A stretch of DNA of 64,000 nt. Source: Prinia subflava. Its lineage: Eukaryota; Chordata; Aves; Passeriformes; Cisticolidae. Below the pieces are notes generated by a model. The model saw only the letters and a program-made list of their open reading frames with translations. It was not told where the DNA came from and did not search any database. The position numbers were made by a program, and so were the translations under genes. The stretch is taken from positions 35,279,583-35,343,582 of the forward strand of contig NC_086253.1 of assembly GCF_021018805.1 (NCBI RefSeq), in the 5' to 3' direction. Of the stretch, positions 38,086 through 50,020 are shown one piece after another (position 1 is the first letter of the stretch; every line of letters starts with the position of its first letter).

Positions 38086-41000
38086 CCCAAGCAACGTGAC
38101 CCGTGTAAAAGAGAAGTTAATAGAATGGTGAGGTGGGTTTCTATACATAACAGTTCAAAAGCTTTGAGTGCAGAGCATTACTGCTAGAATTCAAAGCAGA
38201 AGGTTTTTGGAAGATAAAGCCTTGTCAAACAAATGTGAATTTTTCTTTGAGAATGTTAAAGTTTGTCTGATAAAAGTAAGTGCTTTTGTACATCTGCCTC
38301 AGTATTTGTATGCTTAGAAATTAGATACGTAAGCGACTCTTTCAAAATTGGGATTGTACCCTTGAAAATATTTATTCTTATAATAATTAAAAGGTCATAA
38401 AATAGATAAGTCACTATCACACATAGCACCACATTGCATTTGCAAGATTTTTTTCTCTTAATTTGTTATATGTAGAAATAAGTAGTGGTTAGGAGAGCAG
38501 AGATTAAATTGTTCACATGTATAGTATAGATAAAAATGATAAAAGAATATTGTATCACCTCTTTATGCCCAGAGAGTAAAATGAAGCAAAAAAGTATAAA
38601 AGTTATAGAAAAGAGCCCTAAGTACCTGGAAACTGGAGAAAATGTCTAATTTTCTTTCTAGTGGAGAAACACTTCACAGCATTTCTGAAGATTGCCACTA
38701 AAACTCCTTGCAGTGTAAATACAGTAGGTATTTTTCATTATGAGATCAAGTATAGAACAAACTCCAAGAAATAATGATAAATTCTGCACCCCTTCAGGTT
38801 CTCAAAGAAACCCTGGATCTGTCTTTTAATTAGGTGCAGACTACATTTTAACCAAATAAAACATTTAGATTTAAGAGGCAAAAACAAGGGCCTATGATAA
38901 GTCTGCTTCTTTCTGTTCTTGAATCTCTGTTCCCTGTGATTTTCAAATACACAATTTTAAGTGCTTTAAAATAAGTCTGTCTGAGTCAGGTTTGTGGAAC
39001 AACATGCCAGCTCACATTACTTAGCATGTAAATTTGCATGTAACGCACATTTCTTGTACTGATATGTCTAACACTAGTGTGTTCTCCTTTCACCTTCTAA
39101 TATTCCCTTAAGTCTTTTTAAAAGATTTTAAAAGATTATAAACCTTACACATGTATAAAACTGGTCACAGTTATGTCCATATATTCTAATATTAAATTAA
39201 AATAGGTACTAAATATTCTAACATTGCATTAGAATGGATACTAAATTATTTTATAGATATGTTAAAGTTTTAAATTGAGAGGTAGTTATTACATTTTTAA
39301 ATTTTAGAGCAAGGACTTGTATTAGGCGATTATAATTTCCCCTTGAATAATGTGAAAGTAAAATATACAGCATTAGATCAGATCATCCTCATAAGGTTTT
39401 TTTTCATTCTCATTTTCCATCAGCAAGAAATATCATACTGGGTAGTTGCAAGGTAAGTTCTCCATAAAGGATGTTTTTTTATTCTGCTGACCTCGCCCTC
39501 ACTACTGAAAAGTCAAGGATGCCCAACAGCCACATGTAAAATCATGGTTTGCTTTGCCTTATTTGTATTTCTTTCTTACTCCCACCAAGGTATCTTTGTC
39601 CTGCCTTTTCTAAATTTCTGCTCTTTGCCTCTTTCCAACGAACCATGGGCTTAATAAATGGCAAAACTCTTCCTCTTCTTTTATGAGCTGTCCTAGGTTT
39701 TACTGTCAAAAACATTTGAAAACAAAAAATTTTTCTATTTTTATATAATTTTTACATCATATAATGTAAAAATATGTATTTTAATCCTCCTTATTGGAAG
39801 ACATTCCGGCTGCACTTTCAGTGTATAAATTAGGCAGAAATTACTAATTGTTTTTTAATATTTTACTATATCATATCCTTTTTAAAAAGCAATCCTTTTT
39901 GACTGCTGTTATTCATGATTTTGGGGTCATAGCTAGCCTAGGATAAGTAGATTTGCTTCCCTGCAGCCTTTTTTTTTCCATTTTCTCTTAACTACTGCAT
40001 TAGAGCTCACAGTTCAGCCAGATGACTCCAAGGCTCCAGCAGATTTCATGAATAGCTGGACCTAGACCTAATGAAGTACAATTCTCAATTTATCTATTTG
40101 TTCCAGTTTTTTCTTCTTGCTAATGTTCAGAAGATTTGCACATTACTCATTCCATCCTCTGGAGAAAAGTGACAAAATAAAGTCTTTACATGTTTTTTTT
40201 TGCCATGTTGCATTTTAAAATTCAGCCATACCACCAATCCTTTCTTAACTTTCCTTTGTCTTTTATTTACACTTTCAAGAATTGTTTATGTCTTTAGTTA
40301 TATGTTTTTTCATGGCCTGCTGTGTAGTCCTCCTAATTTACATCTTACATTTTAACCTGCCAGAAATTATGCTCCTTTCTACAAAAGAAGGATTGAATTA
40401 TACAAAAGAAAGATTGTATCTGTCAATGACAGAGGAAAATAGTATATTTATGGCTTATAACATATGGATCAGTATATTTATTCATTGATTTATAGTACTT
40501 AAGTATTCTTAACAAGAATTCAGTAACTTTCTAGACTTCCCTTAGAGAGAGAGAGGGAGGGATATCTGGCTGGGGAACATCCTTTGTAATATGACTTCTC
40601 CAGGAGACATCAGATGAAGTTTTATTTCAAATTCCACTCACTTTATTAATTCAGCTCCACTTTGGGATTTTCTATAGAAAGAAGAGTAAAATTGTGGTAA
40701 ATTAGCCTCTAGTTGCATTCAGAAAGTAGTATTTTCTAAGTAGAATCATTATGCAAAAATTCACGACGTACCTTAAGAGACTGTGTACAAATCTAATCCT
40801 TCCACATTTGTCCGTAGATCATATGGACTGACATTTTAAAGCTTTCTTAGAAGACTTTAAAAAAAACAAAAAGGAAAAATATCTGCCAGTAGCCTAAAAA
40901 CCTTGTGTGATATTTGCTATTTCGATGGCAAATGGAATCGAAGGGAAGTCTGTCTGTGGGGAATAACACCTGTAAGTCAGTAATATCATGCTATTCCTTA

Positions 41001-44000
41001 TTTGTGGGATAGACATAATTTCTGTTTCATCGCCCCTTCATCATTCTATTTATAGTCCTGTGCACAAGTTTTTTTCACTGAGCTGTTCTCCATCTGTAGG
41101 ACAGTGCTTGATATACAGAAAAATAGGAACTAAAGAACATTTTAGTAAAGTTCAGAGGAAAGCAGAAATTTGCTAGTAATTTTGTTATTTTTAGAAAATA
41201 TCAATATAGTATTATCCATACTTAATGATTACACCTTGTAGACCTCAAAAAACCGTTAGGACCTGACATATTCTTTAGAATCAAGGAACATAAAGTTCAA
41301 AATAGAATATATTAATTTGAATTAGTAAATTGCTTCAAATAGCTAATTTCAGACCAAGATAATATTCTATCTTCACAGAAAAGTGCAAGAAACTGACAGT
41401 ATTTATCTATGTTATTTGTGTATAGTTACTTGTATTGCCTTTTGCAATTCAAGACTTGTTTATACAAATTACAGCTTCTAGCTGCATGCTAACATTTTTC
41501 TGCTGGAATGATTGTACTCATATGGTAAGATATGAGTGTATATTTAAGGTCTTCTAAAATGTATATTTATATTTTTATATATGTAGAAATGTTTATGCAT
41601 ATGTATATTTATAGTTCTTGCAATTTTTAGATTTTTTGTTCTTGCAAAGAACTTCAAATGAAAACAAAAAATTAATTAAGATGTACCTAAGCTTTTGGCT
41701 GGAACCAATGCCATTGTTACTGCACCTGAAAACAGTCATATCAGATAAAAGTGTGTGAACATGGAAATAAATGCTTCAGATCTCTAAATCCAAATTACAT
41801 TTTCCAGTGTCACTGCAAAAGCCACCAGGCAAACGTATAATATTTCAACTGCAGAAGTGTCACGTGCATGGCATCCACAACGTGGTTAGAGCTTTCCTCT
41901 ACAAATGTTCATACAAATGTTGCGATCAACCTAGTCAAAGGTTTTGGTCTCCTGGTGCTTCTGTTGATTTGCATTGTTCTACAGATCAGGCTCTGTGGGA
42001 ATTGCTGTATATAGTGCAATGAGAAATATTATTAAGGAATCATGGTAGTAATGGAAATAAAAGAGCTGGTTCAGATGCAGCACTAATCACAATGGCTGTA
42101 GTTGTTCTACACCTAGTACTATTATCAGATCAGGAATTTATGTATAAGCTCTGAGAGATCTCATTTCATGTGCCTGTCCCGGTTGCTCTACCCTGTTCCA
42201 TGTGACTGCTCTGCATCCACAGAGCGTGAAGCATCTGGGATACATCTTTAATACAATCACTGCTCTGGCACAGTGGCAACAGATAGCTTAGAATTTCCTC
42301 ACTCGGGTACTGGTAATGCCATGGCTGTATAAGAAATCCCTTACTACTTGCTACAAAGTTGATTATTTTATTATAGTAAGTTAATTGCTTTTATCCCCTT
42401 CTGTCCTTTCCACCTTTCCACTGTGTCGAAGTCTTAAAAAATCTGTAACGAACAAGAGGAACAAAAAATTAAAATTGAAAAGCTTAGATGTGCTCTGAGA
42501 CAATGGGAGAATTGGAGTGCTGGGTACTGTATTGTTTATTGTTCAGCTAATTCTTAAATGTATTAAAAAACAAATACTGAAAACAATGTACTGTGGCCAA
42601 TGATTATGCAGAGTATAATGAAACAATCTCACTTAGCAATTATTTTTTTAGATTGTTATCTGATTTAAATTAGATAATCATTTTCAAACTACTACATTCA
42701 GTAGTGGTTGGTCATTGTCCTCCTACAGACTAATCCTTCAATTAACTGCTTTTCCTCCTATTTCATATGCTTTTTTTCCCTTTACTCTTTACTACTTTTT
42801 TTTTTTTTTTTGAGAACGTAATAAAGCCCGTGAATACTTTCAAAACCTGTCACATTTTGATTGATCCTGTCTATTTACCAATTCAAAATACATTTTAACA
42901 CCTCCAAGATACTGAAAAAAAGAGGTTCATATTAAATCTATATATTGATACCCAGCTCTGTTTTTTCGTAAAGAGACAAAGCTGTCACTAGCTGCTTGAG
43001 TGTGCTAAAGAAATGAGAATTTGAGGGAAGAGCCACTTCAAGCTTAACCCAGGCCAAGGAAGTCATGTGAGTTGAAAAGAGATGCAATTTAACAAATTGG
43101 CAGAGACCATTACTGTTTCTCATATCAAGGTTATTTGTGTTCTGACTTTCAGAACGTTGCATGTTGCCTCAAAGACCCAGTATCTGCCTCCCAGGAATTT
43201 TCCTGTGTCTGTCCAAGGCTGAGAGAGATTACAGAAATAAGATAATTTATCTTTATGTCAAAACAAGTGTATATATTTAACATATTAGATTTTCCATTTT
43301 AAAAGTGGCTAAAGGGCAAAGTCATATAAAAAAATCAAAACCAATAGATAAAGTGGTATTGATTAAAACCTTTTAAATGTACATTTAAATAAAATTGTCG
43401 ATCAAATTTATCCAAAATATCAAAGAATCAAGTAATTAAGAACATTTAGAACCCTAAAAACTTTTAAGAATTTAGAAATCATGCTTAAGATTTCTGGGAA
43501 AGATTTATCTCCCCACTGGAATTTCTGCTTTTCAGAGTATTTATTTCTTTTGCAGAACAGGGAATATTACAGAGTTTATCACATATTAAGGAGGAAAAAA
43601 ATGTTGATTTAAAACCAGTTCTTACAGGTGTTAAGACACTTTAATCTCCATTCTCTGCTTTTTACTCCTCCTGTTGGTGGAGCTACAGATCTGCATGTGA
43701 AGTCATTAGGAAAACATTTTTATTAACACTTAATTAATACCTTATTTTTTCAATTCTGTTTTTTGGTGAGCCTTTTTTTCATAATGACTAAAATAAAAAA
43801 AATAAGTATTTAATTCAAACAGGAAAAAATAAAAAAAGAGACATTTTTATGGTTTAAATTTTGGAGCATATACAGAATGTTGAAGAGTTTATACAGTAAC
43901 TTTTGAAGAAAAAAATATAGAAAAAATATACAACCGTGCTTAGTTTCAAAAGGTTGTCAAGGTGCAGCACTTACTGCATTCGTTTGTATTTTAGAAGCAA

Positions 44001-45003
44001 ATAACTTTAGTGTCAAATATTTGTGGACTGAATTCCTTTTCAGGTTAGATGTTTGCAACACAATGTGAAGGAGCAAGTTTCTTTCACTTTTTTTCTGCTT
44101 CCTGATGTTATCACTCTGCTGATTATAAGAAAGACTTTATTAGATTCTAGTTTTCTGTTTTAATAAGTTTTTTTTAATGATTTTTTTTTTTTTTAATGTG
44201 GTGGGATTGGTTTGCTGGTTTATTTTTTGCCTAAGTGTCAAGTCTCTGCTTGAAAAGTCCTTACACTGACAATTTAATTTCCTTCCTTCCTTACTGGAAA
44301 ACATCAAAGAATCAGAAAGATATTTTTCTCTGAATGTCTATAGGCAGCAGTAGAACATCCTCAAACAGTACCTATTGAACCTGAGTTTTCTTTACTCACT
44401 TTTATCTTCTTACCCTATTAAAAGAGAGCCTCACAGAGATTTAGACAGTCATTAATTTAAATTAAATTTCAAAAATCCTCAGAGAATCTGCCTGAGAGTC
44501 CTCCAGAATGAAGTGTGTATTGCATGTTCCAATGCAAGGAAGCTGTCTTCAATAAAGTTAAAGGGGAAACATTTTGGGTGGAATGGCTTTCTTCCTGATA
44601 TGAAACTAGCAGCTAAGAATTCTGTTTCTTGATTTTCTGTTCGTTTCCTGCATGGTTTTGCATGAGTAATGCTTCAGTTCTGCAGAGTGCAGTCCCGCTC
44701 CTTACAAGCTCCTCACCTGCTTGTATTGACTACTTGTGAAGTGCAAACTCCAGCCTCTCTGACACCTGAAAGCTGTAGAAGATATAAATTCTGCCACTTA
44801 GTTTTTCTGCTTTTATTTGATGTAGTGTAAAAACAGTATTCAAAGACAATATGATGACTCTTAAGAAGTGTGCAGCAAGCATTGGATCTGAAAGTCTGAA
44901 TAAATAGGCATGGATGAGACAGACAGTACTAAATGTGGCAACAGTAATGTTCAGAATCTCAACGTTCCTGTCCTTGTGTTAAGGAATTTCCAGGCACCTG
45001 AAA

Positions 45004-45048
45004 TTTCCATATAAAGGAACAGTGCCATAGTTTCCATATAAAGGAACA
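45004..45048 (+). repeat. Two copies of an 18-bp word with an SRF-like core
   Basis: TTTCCATATAAAGGAACA occurs at 45,004-45,021 and 45,031-45,048, spaced 27 bp start to start. Each contains CCATATAAAGG, which is one base longer than a true CArG box (CC, six A/T, GG). It may be a small duplication or a pair of protein-binding sites. Confidence 0.85.
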
Positions 45049-45190
45049 CTTTCTAAAGTGGCCTAATTCCACTGAAAATGATGGATCAAATTATAATTAA
45101 AAGTACTGCCACACAAACTTTGATTCCTTGAAAGAAAAATTTAGGTTTTCTGTCAGTTGATGTAAAAATTCATAAACTAAAAGGGAACTT

Positions 45191-45229
45191 AAAACAAACA
45201 AGCAAACAAACAAAAGAAAAAGAAAAAGG
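45191..45229 (+). repeat. AAAC-type simple repeat running into A/G-rich tract
   Basis: AAAC units with one AAGC variant, then AAAAAG units. Low complexity, without adjoining recognisable element. Confidence 0.9.
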
Positions 45230-46431
45230 AAAGCCATTAAACATCAATATTATTGTGTCACTCAGAAAAGAGTTAGGAAATAAACTTGGATAAAAATGCT
45301 TTGTCAGGAGGAATCAGTGGTCTAATCTTAGAAAACTGTGACTCCATTCATTTAGACTATATAAGTTTTTTCACATGCCTCTGAAGAATGTGTGTGGATT
45401 TTAGCCAAGTTAATCCAGAGGAAATGGATTCTTTAACCTTTTAAGAGTCCTTCTTGCTTTGTAGTCACTAGTACCAGGAGACACAGGAGGTAGTTATGGC
45501 CTGGCTGACAGACATATGTTTCAGCAAAGCTCATTAGCTCTGTTGTCTTTAGCAGAAAGGTCTGTTACTAAGGGGTTGATCTTTGGAAAGAGAAAAGCTG
45601 CAAGAAAAGTACTGAACGTTGTGTTGTGCTTTGCATGACTTCAAGCTTCTTTCACATGTGATTGGGCATTTGGCTCATGATCACTAGGAGCCCTTGGGCT
45701 ATCCCAGCTGTTCCAAAAGAAACCCCATTTCTCAGTCTGTAAGTCACATGGATGTCACAGGAAACATATTGTAGCAGAAGAGAGGAGGACAGTCCAAACT
45801 TCTGTTTGCAGCTCTTTTCATTTGGAAGGACTACTAGTCTTTATACAAGGCTAACTGAAAGCCCACCAATATCTTCTCTTCTCTGGTCAACCCAGTGCAT
45901 GCAGGAAAGTTAATTCATTTCCATTTGAGCTACAGGGAAGCCTGTGGCACTCTGGTGCAAAATATAATTATGAAACTTTGGAAAGGCATCATAAGCTAAA
46001 TGGAATTAGCCACAAATACTGAATCTGCTACGCTATAAGATGCCTTATGCTCAGATTTGAACAGTATACCTGTATCACGTTGCAATGGACAGTGCAGTGT
46101 GCCTTGACTATCTTGGAAGAGGGCACCAAAAGATAATTATAACTATCTGTGAGTTGGGCCATACTGTCTAATCATATAGCCAAGTTTTTGGGATCAGGAC
46201 ATGAGTTTAAATAATACCATTTGTGGTTATTTGTGCTGTTAGGAGGATGTAATCATTCAGTTTTCCAGATATACTAGAAGTATTGCCTATGAAACTGAAT
46301 TTCCCATTTGGGGAGAATGAACTGTGTCTTATGAACACATTGCAGCGTTCTGAAAGAAAGTGCTCAGTGCATGTCTGGGGGATGGCACTGGAGCTGCACA
46401 GCTTATATTCTAGTATTTCAAATTAGTACAA

Positions 46432-46760
46432 TGTGGCAGTGTAGGAGCTTCTGGGTGAAGGCAAAGACAGCGACAAAGTATCTCTATAAGCAAAACAGCT
46501 GTTAGAACACCTGGTTTATTGTGAATGCAGAGGCCTTGCTTGTAGCTGCTAAGCACAGCTAAAGCAGGCCAGGAGAGAGCAGAAAAAGAGGGAGAAAAGA
46601 GGAGGAAGTTCTGGTAACCGTACAATAAATGTCCTTCTGAGTTGAATAGTCTGTCTTGAACCAACCAATCTAATACAAGATACCAATCTCACAGCATTTA
46701 CATACAGCCAATAGAACTGATACTTTGCCTTTGGCAAGCAGGAGGGTATTGTTTAATTAA
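46432..46760 (-). mobile_element. Possible LTR remnant (endogenous retrovirus), minus orientation
   Basis: On the minus strand this reads like the end of an LTR: a CCAAT box (complement of about 46,708), a pyrimidine-rich stretch, an AATAAA poly(A) signal (complement of 46,515-46,520), and a U5-like tail ending TCCTACA (complement of 46,440) or GCCACA (complement of 46,432). It contrasts with the surrounding AT-rich DNA. I find no convincing TG...CA pair or target duplication, so it may be a partial or highly decayed copy, or not an LTR. Confidence 0.35.
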
Positions 46761-46959
46761 GGGAGATTGCCCCCAGCTAGGCACACTATTGTTCACCAGC
46801 TGATGGCCCCACACCCTACATCTCAAAGCTTGCCTTCATTTCTGTTCCGCCTGCTGGTCTCATACTCCCAGAATCTAAACCATCATATTTACAAGGCCTC
46901 TCTACTTCATCCTTCTCGACATGGCATCATTTTCACAGTGTGTCTCTATCTGTATGATC

Positions 46960-47777
46960 TCAAACTAGAAAACCATACCATAGGCTTGAGAAAATTTTCC
47001 TAAGTGCAAAAATGCAAGTGCATGTGCTTGTGTCACTGTGTTGGTTGGTTTGGTGCGTCCATGGTCTTACCTTCACAGAAAAAGTAGAGGGATAGTGTGC
47101 CCAAGGAAAGTCATCAATAGTAAATTGAATGTTATTGACTGAGTGAGCTACCAATTCACAGTCATCAGCAAAAAGAAGCTCCCTAATGAAGAAATCAGCC
47201 ACATGTGTCTGCAAACTGAACAACTTGCATCGGTAAGAAACTGAATAAATATAGCTCTGCCAGGGGCACAAAGTGCCTCCATCTATACAATAGAGAGAAC
47301 ATGTAAAAGAGTATGGAAACTCTGTATGATATTAAATATATCCCTCACTTTTCTACCTATCTAACCACCAGCTTATTAGTGAGACTTAGACATGTCAGAA
47401 ATAAAGTTTGTAAGGCATTCATGGGTCCTCAAAGGCTTCAAGAGTCCCCTATAGTTCACATTGTCAAAATGTTTAGTTAGGTCAATGGTCAGCGTGCAAA
47501 GACAGTAAATCACTTCAAAAAGATAATGTATGTACTTTCTTAATAACTTTGCATGCAAGTTTGGGAAAGACAGATTGCACAAAACAGAACTTGAGTCCAT
47601 CACTTTAGGTTTTTTCCTAGCATTGAAGAAATGAAATGCCACAATAATTATCACAGTTGCATCATGATTATTTGTAATAGATATTGCTGGTGTCTTTGAA
47701 TTGCCATGAAATTGCCTCCTCCTTTCAGATAATGTGAGAAGATCATGTGGTGTTTGTGTCGTTTTTTTCAAATGCAA
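46960..47777 (-). pseudogene. Decayed LINE reverse transcriptase, non-CR1 family
   Basis: Two minus-strand frames carry separate parts of one reverse transcriptase. In 47,777-47,376, TIDLTKHFDNVN (aspartate at 47,483) matches the FIDLTKAFDTVN catalytic block of a non-LTR retrotransposon family. In 47,271-46,960, KLFSLQTHVADFFIRELL is followed by FADD at 47,172-47,161 and CELVAHS, matching the KLFNL...LIRELLFADD region of the same family. The aspartates are 311 bp apart; about 350 bp is expected, so some 40-50 bp are lost along with the frame. The wording differs from CR1 (YLDFSKAFD) and from BovB/RTE and L1, so this is another, older lineage that I do not name. Outer edges are uncertain, and the N-terminal 50 residues of the first frame are probably outside homology. 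Confidence 0.6.
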
Positions 47778-49350
47778 TTTGTCATCATGTCTTTTCCAAA
47801 CTTGTATTGTACAAAGTCACTGAGTGTACTGGTTCAATGTCAAGACTTTGTAAAAGAAAGAACATTTTTGATTGAAAAATTTGACAAGTCGTCTTGGCAT
47901 TTTGAGCACAGGAGACTACAAATTTCAGTCTATGACAAATTTCTGTCATTCTCAGAACTGTGAATAAGGATTTTTTTACTCTACACTTGTACTGCCAGAG
48001 TATGGTATTAAGTTTGTTGAGGTTACATCCTGTAGCAGGTAAAAAGATATGTGTGCTGTCACTCTCTTACCTATGCAAGAAGTATACAGTACAGGTACAG
48101 AAACTGCATTGAGTTGTTTGATATTGACAAATACAGATCGAGTTTTAAGCTTCTTTTCTCTAGTAAATGGTATTGATTTTTTTAGAATCAATGTTACTCC
48201 GGAGTGCTTTCACAAATTATGTTGGTTTTATGTTAATTTAAAATGTATTTATACCATTTTGTCACTACTATGTTAATGAACAGCTACTTCCATCATGACT
48301 TACACAGTCTGGGGCATCTGTCCTATATGTAACTTATGCTACTATCAAATCTTATTACCTGCAACTGCTAGTTTGTTGTTTGTATTTGCAGCTGACAATC
48401 CAAAATCCACAACAACGCTTGAAGACAGAGGTATAGTTTCTGAAAATTGACAAGAGCTCAGAATGAGTTAGAGGAGGAATTGAAGGGGAAAATAACATGT
48501 TCCCAAAAAAAGGTGTGAAGCAATGTGTCCATCTCTGTGCACCTTCAGAAGAAGATTGAAGCAGCCTTCCAATCCTGTTACTCTGTTGCTGGTGAGTTAC
48601 TGTTGGTGTCCTTCCAGGTACAGTAGAGTAACATATTAGGATTATAATATACAGATAAAATACAGTAATGAAACTTGCACTGTGCAAGTAATGGATAATA
48701 TGCATATATACACCATATTTAAAAGTTATATCCTATCACCTTTTTGTATTACCTTTTTTTCTATTGACACAACAAATTAAAACACTTTAGGTTCTTGGTG
48801 CTATCTCCAGACACTCTCTCACTTCATCAGTCCTCTTTTCACTTACTCCTTATATTTTTTATCATTTCCATTCCTCCTCCTCATTCTTTTAGATTCTTTC
48901 TGCAAACAAACTCTGGGTATCGATCTCTATTCCTTCTTTCTTCTTTCCTTTTCTCTTCCTCCTTTTCCCTGCTTCTTCTCTTCCTCCTTCTTCTTTTTCT
49001 TTTCCTTTCTCCTTTTTGCAGAAATAAAAAATTATTTGAACAAAATCTCAGAGGCACTGACTGAAAAGGGTTTTTTAAATAAAATGGAAGGAAAAACACC
49101 AGGCAAAGAAATAGCAAAACACCCTTTGACGAATTTCAGAATAAACATTTGTTACAACAAACTGTTCTTATTACTAGGAGAGGTAAGGCCATGTCTTTCT
49201 CCTGTGTAGCTAACAAGTGATATTTCACTTCTGCAACACACCTGAAATGGGTAATATAATATTCAAATAGTATATGTACCATCCTATGAGATGACATTCA
49301 TTTTAATGTTTTTCGTGTTATTATGTATTTAAATAACAGATCATGTATGT
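47778..49350. other. AT-rich stretch with pyrimidine-rich tract, no recognisable gene
   Basis: Contains a C/T-rich tract at 48,930-49,017 with a single G, which creates false Lys/Arg/Glu-rich and Leu/Phe/Ser-rich frames on the two strands. The 116-codon minus-strand frame at 48.36-48.71 kb has no known relative; it lies upstream of the LINE remnant on the same strand but shows no LINE motif. Confidence 0.5.
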
Positions 49351-49352
49351 TA

Positions 49353-49425
49353 GCGGTTCTCAAATGGTGTTCTGTGGTCCATAGGAGCCTCTTGATCACT
49401 TAGAACTGTTGTTCTCCTCTCCTCC
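49353..49425 (+). mobile_element. Possible end of an ancient hAT DNA transposon
   Basis: TTAGCGGTTCTCAAATGGTG followed by TTCTGTGGTCCATAGGAGCC resembles the terminal region of Charlie-type hAT transposons, whose ends read approximately CAGNGGTTCTCAA followed by a GTGGTCC block. The first bases differ from the CAG start and I found no matching opposite end or 8-bp duplication. Treat as a hint only. Confidence 0.25.
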
Positions 49426-49679
49426 TCCAATCTGGACCTGGAGATGGAGGAAACACATTGAGATGCCTTTTCAGTAATACTTTACCAGACAGCAAATTCT
49501 TGTATTTATTCTATTGTCCAACTCTTGGTTGAACTGAGTTGGCACATGTTGTTAGTAATGGAAAGAATGGAAGGGAGGGACATTTCACTGAGAAAAACTA
49601 TTTTGAGGAAGTGAGTAAACTTTCCAGGCAGGGTCACTGTTTCCATAACAGCCACAGCAGCTGGACTTCATTTCTTCCT

Positions 49680-50020
49680 TTAGACTCTTAGACTTTCATT
49701 AAAGTTGCAGTTCATGGCTCTGCTGGGTGGTACCAACATGGGCATGTGCCTTTTTCTGGGTTTCATGCTACTACCATTTAGAAAGAATATTTTTGGAGCT
49801 CTGCAGGGGTACCTTTTCTCTTTCTCTTTCAATGGGGGCAGTTTTGTCCACTCTCTCTGCTTCTTTCCCTTCCCACTCGGAAAGCACAGGCAGTGACAGT
49901 ACCACGATGAAGTGCTTGGCTGTGCCAGCAGCAATTAGCTGCTCAAATAGTTGCTTCTGTTCCCTAGAGAAAAGCGAGTGAAGCAGATGAAAGTATCCTG
50001 TGGTCTGGACTTGATCCATG
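49680..50020. other. Unassigned, less AT-rich block with open frames on both strands
   Basis: For about 340 bp, frames of 63-84 codons are open on the plus strand (49,705-49,896 and 49,727-49,981) and on the minus strand (49,934-49,680 and 50,019-49,771). The two minus-strand frames overlap, so a frameshifted retrocopy or transposon fragment is possible. The residue patterns (for example LFSREQKQLFEQLIAAGTAK) match no family I recognise. Confidence 0.3.

Larger units (their letters stand above)
35832..46430. other. AT-rich stretch without recognisable gene
   Basis: More than 10 kb without a recognisable exon, RNA gene or LTR. Simple repeats are listed separately (36.8, 38.05 and 45.2 kb); T runs lie near 42,798-42,810 and 44,180. 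The longest frame (83 codons at 41.77-42.02 kb) has no known relative. A duplicated 18-bp word lies at 45,004 and 45,031. Confidence 0.55.

Noticed and set aside
48795..49117. Ser/Leu/Phe-rich plus-strand and Lys/Arg/Glu-rich minus-strand frames
   Set aside because: Both are artefacts of the C/T tract at 48,930-49,017.
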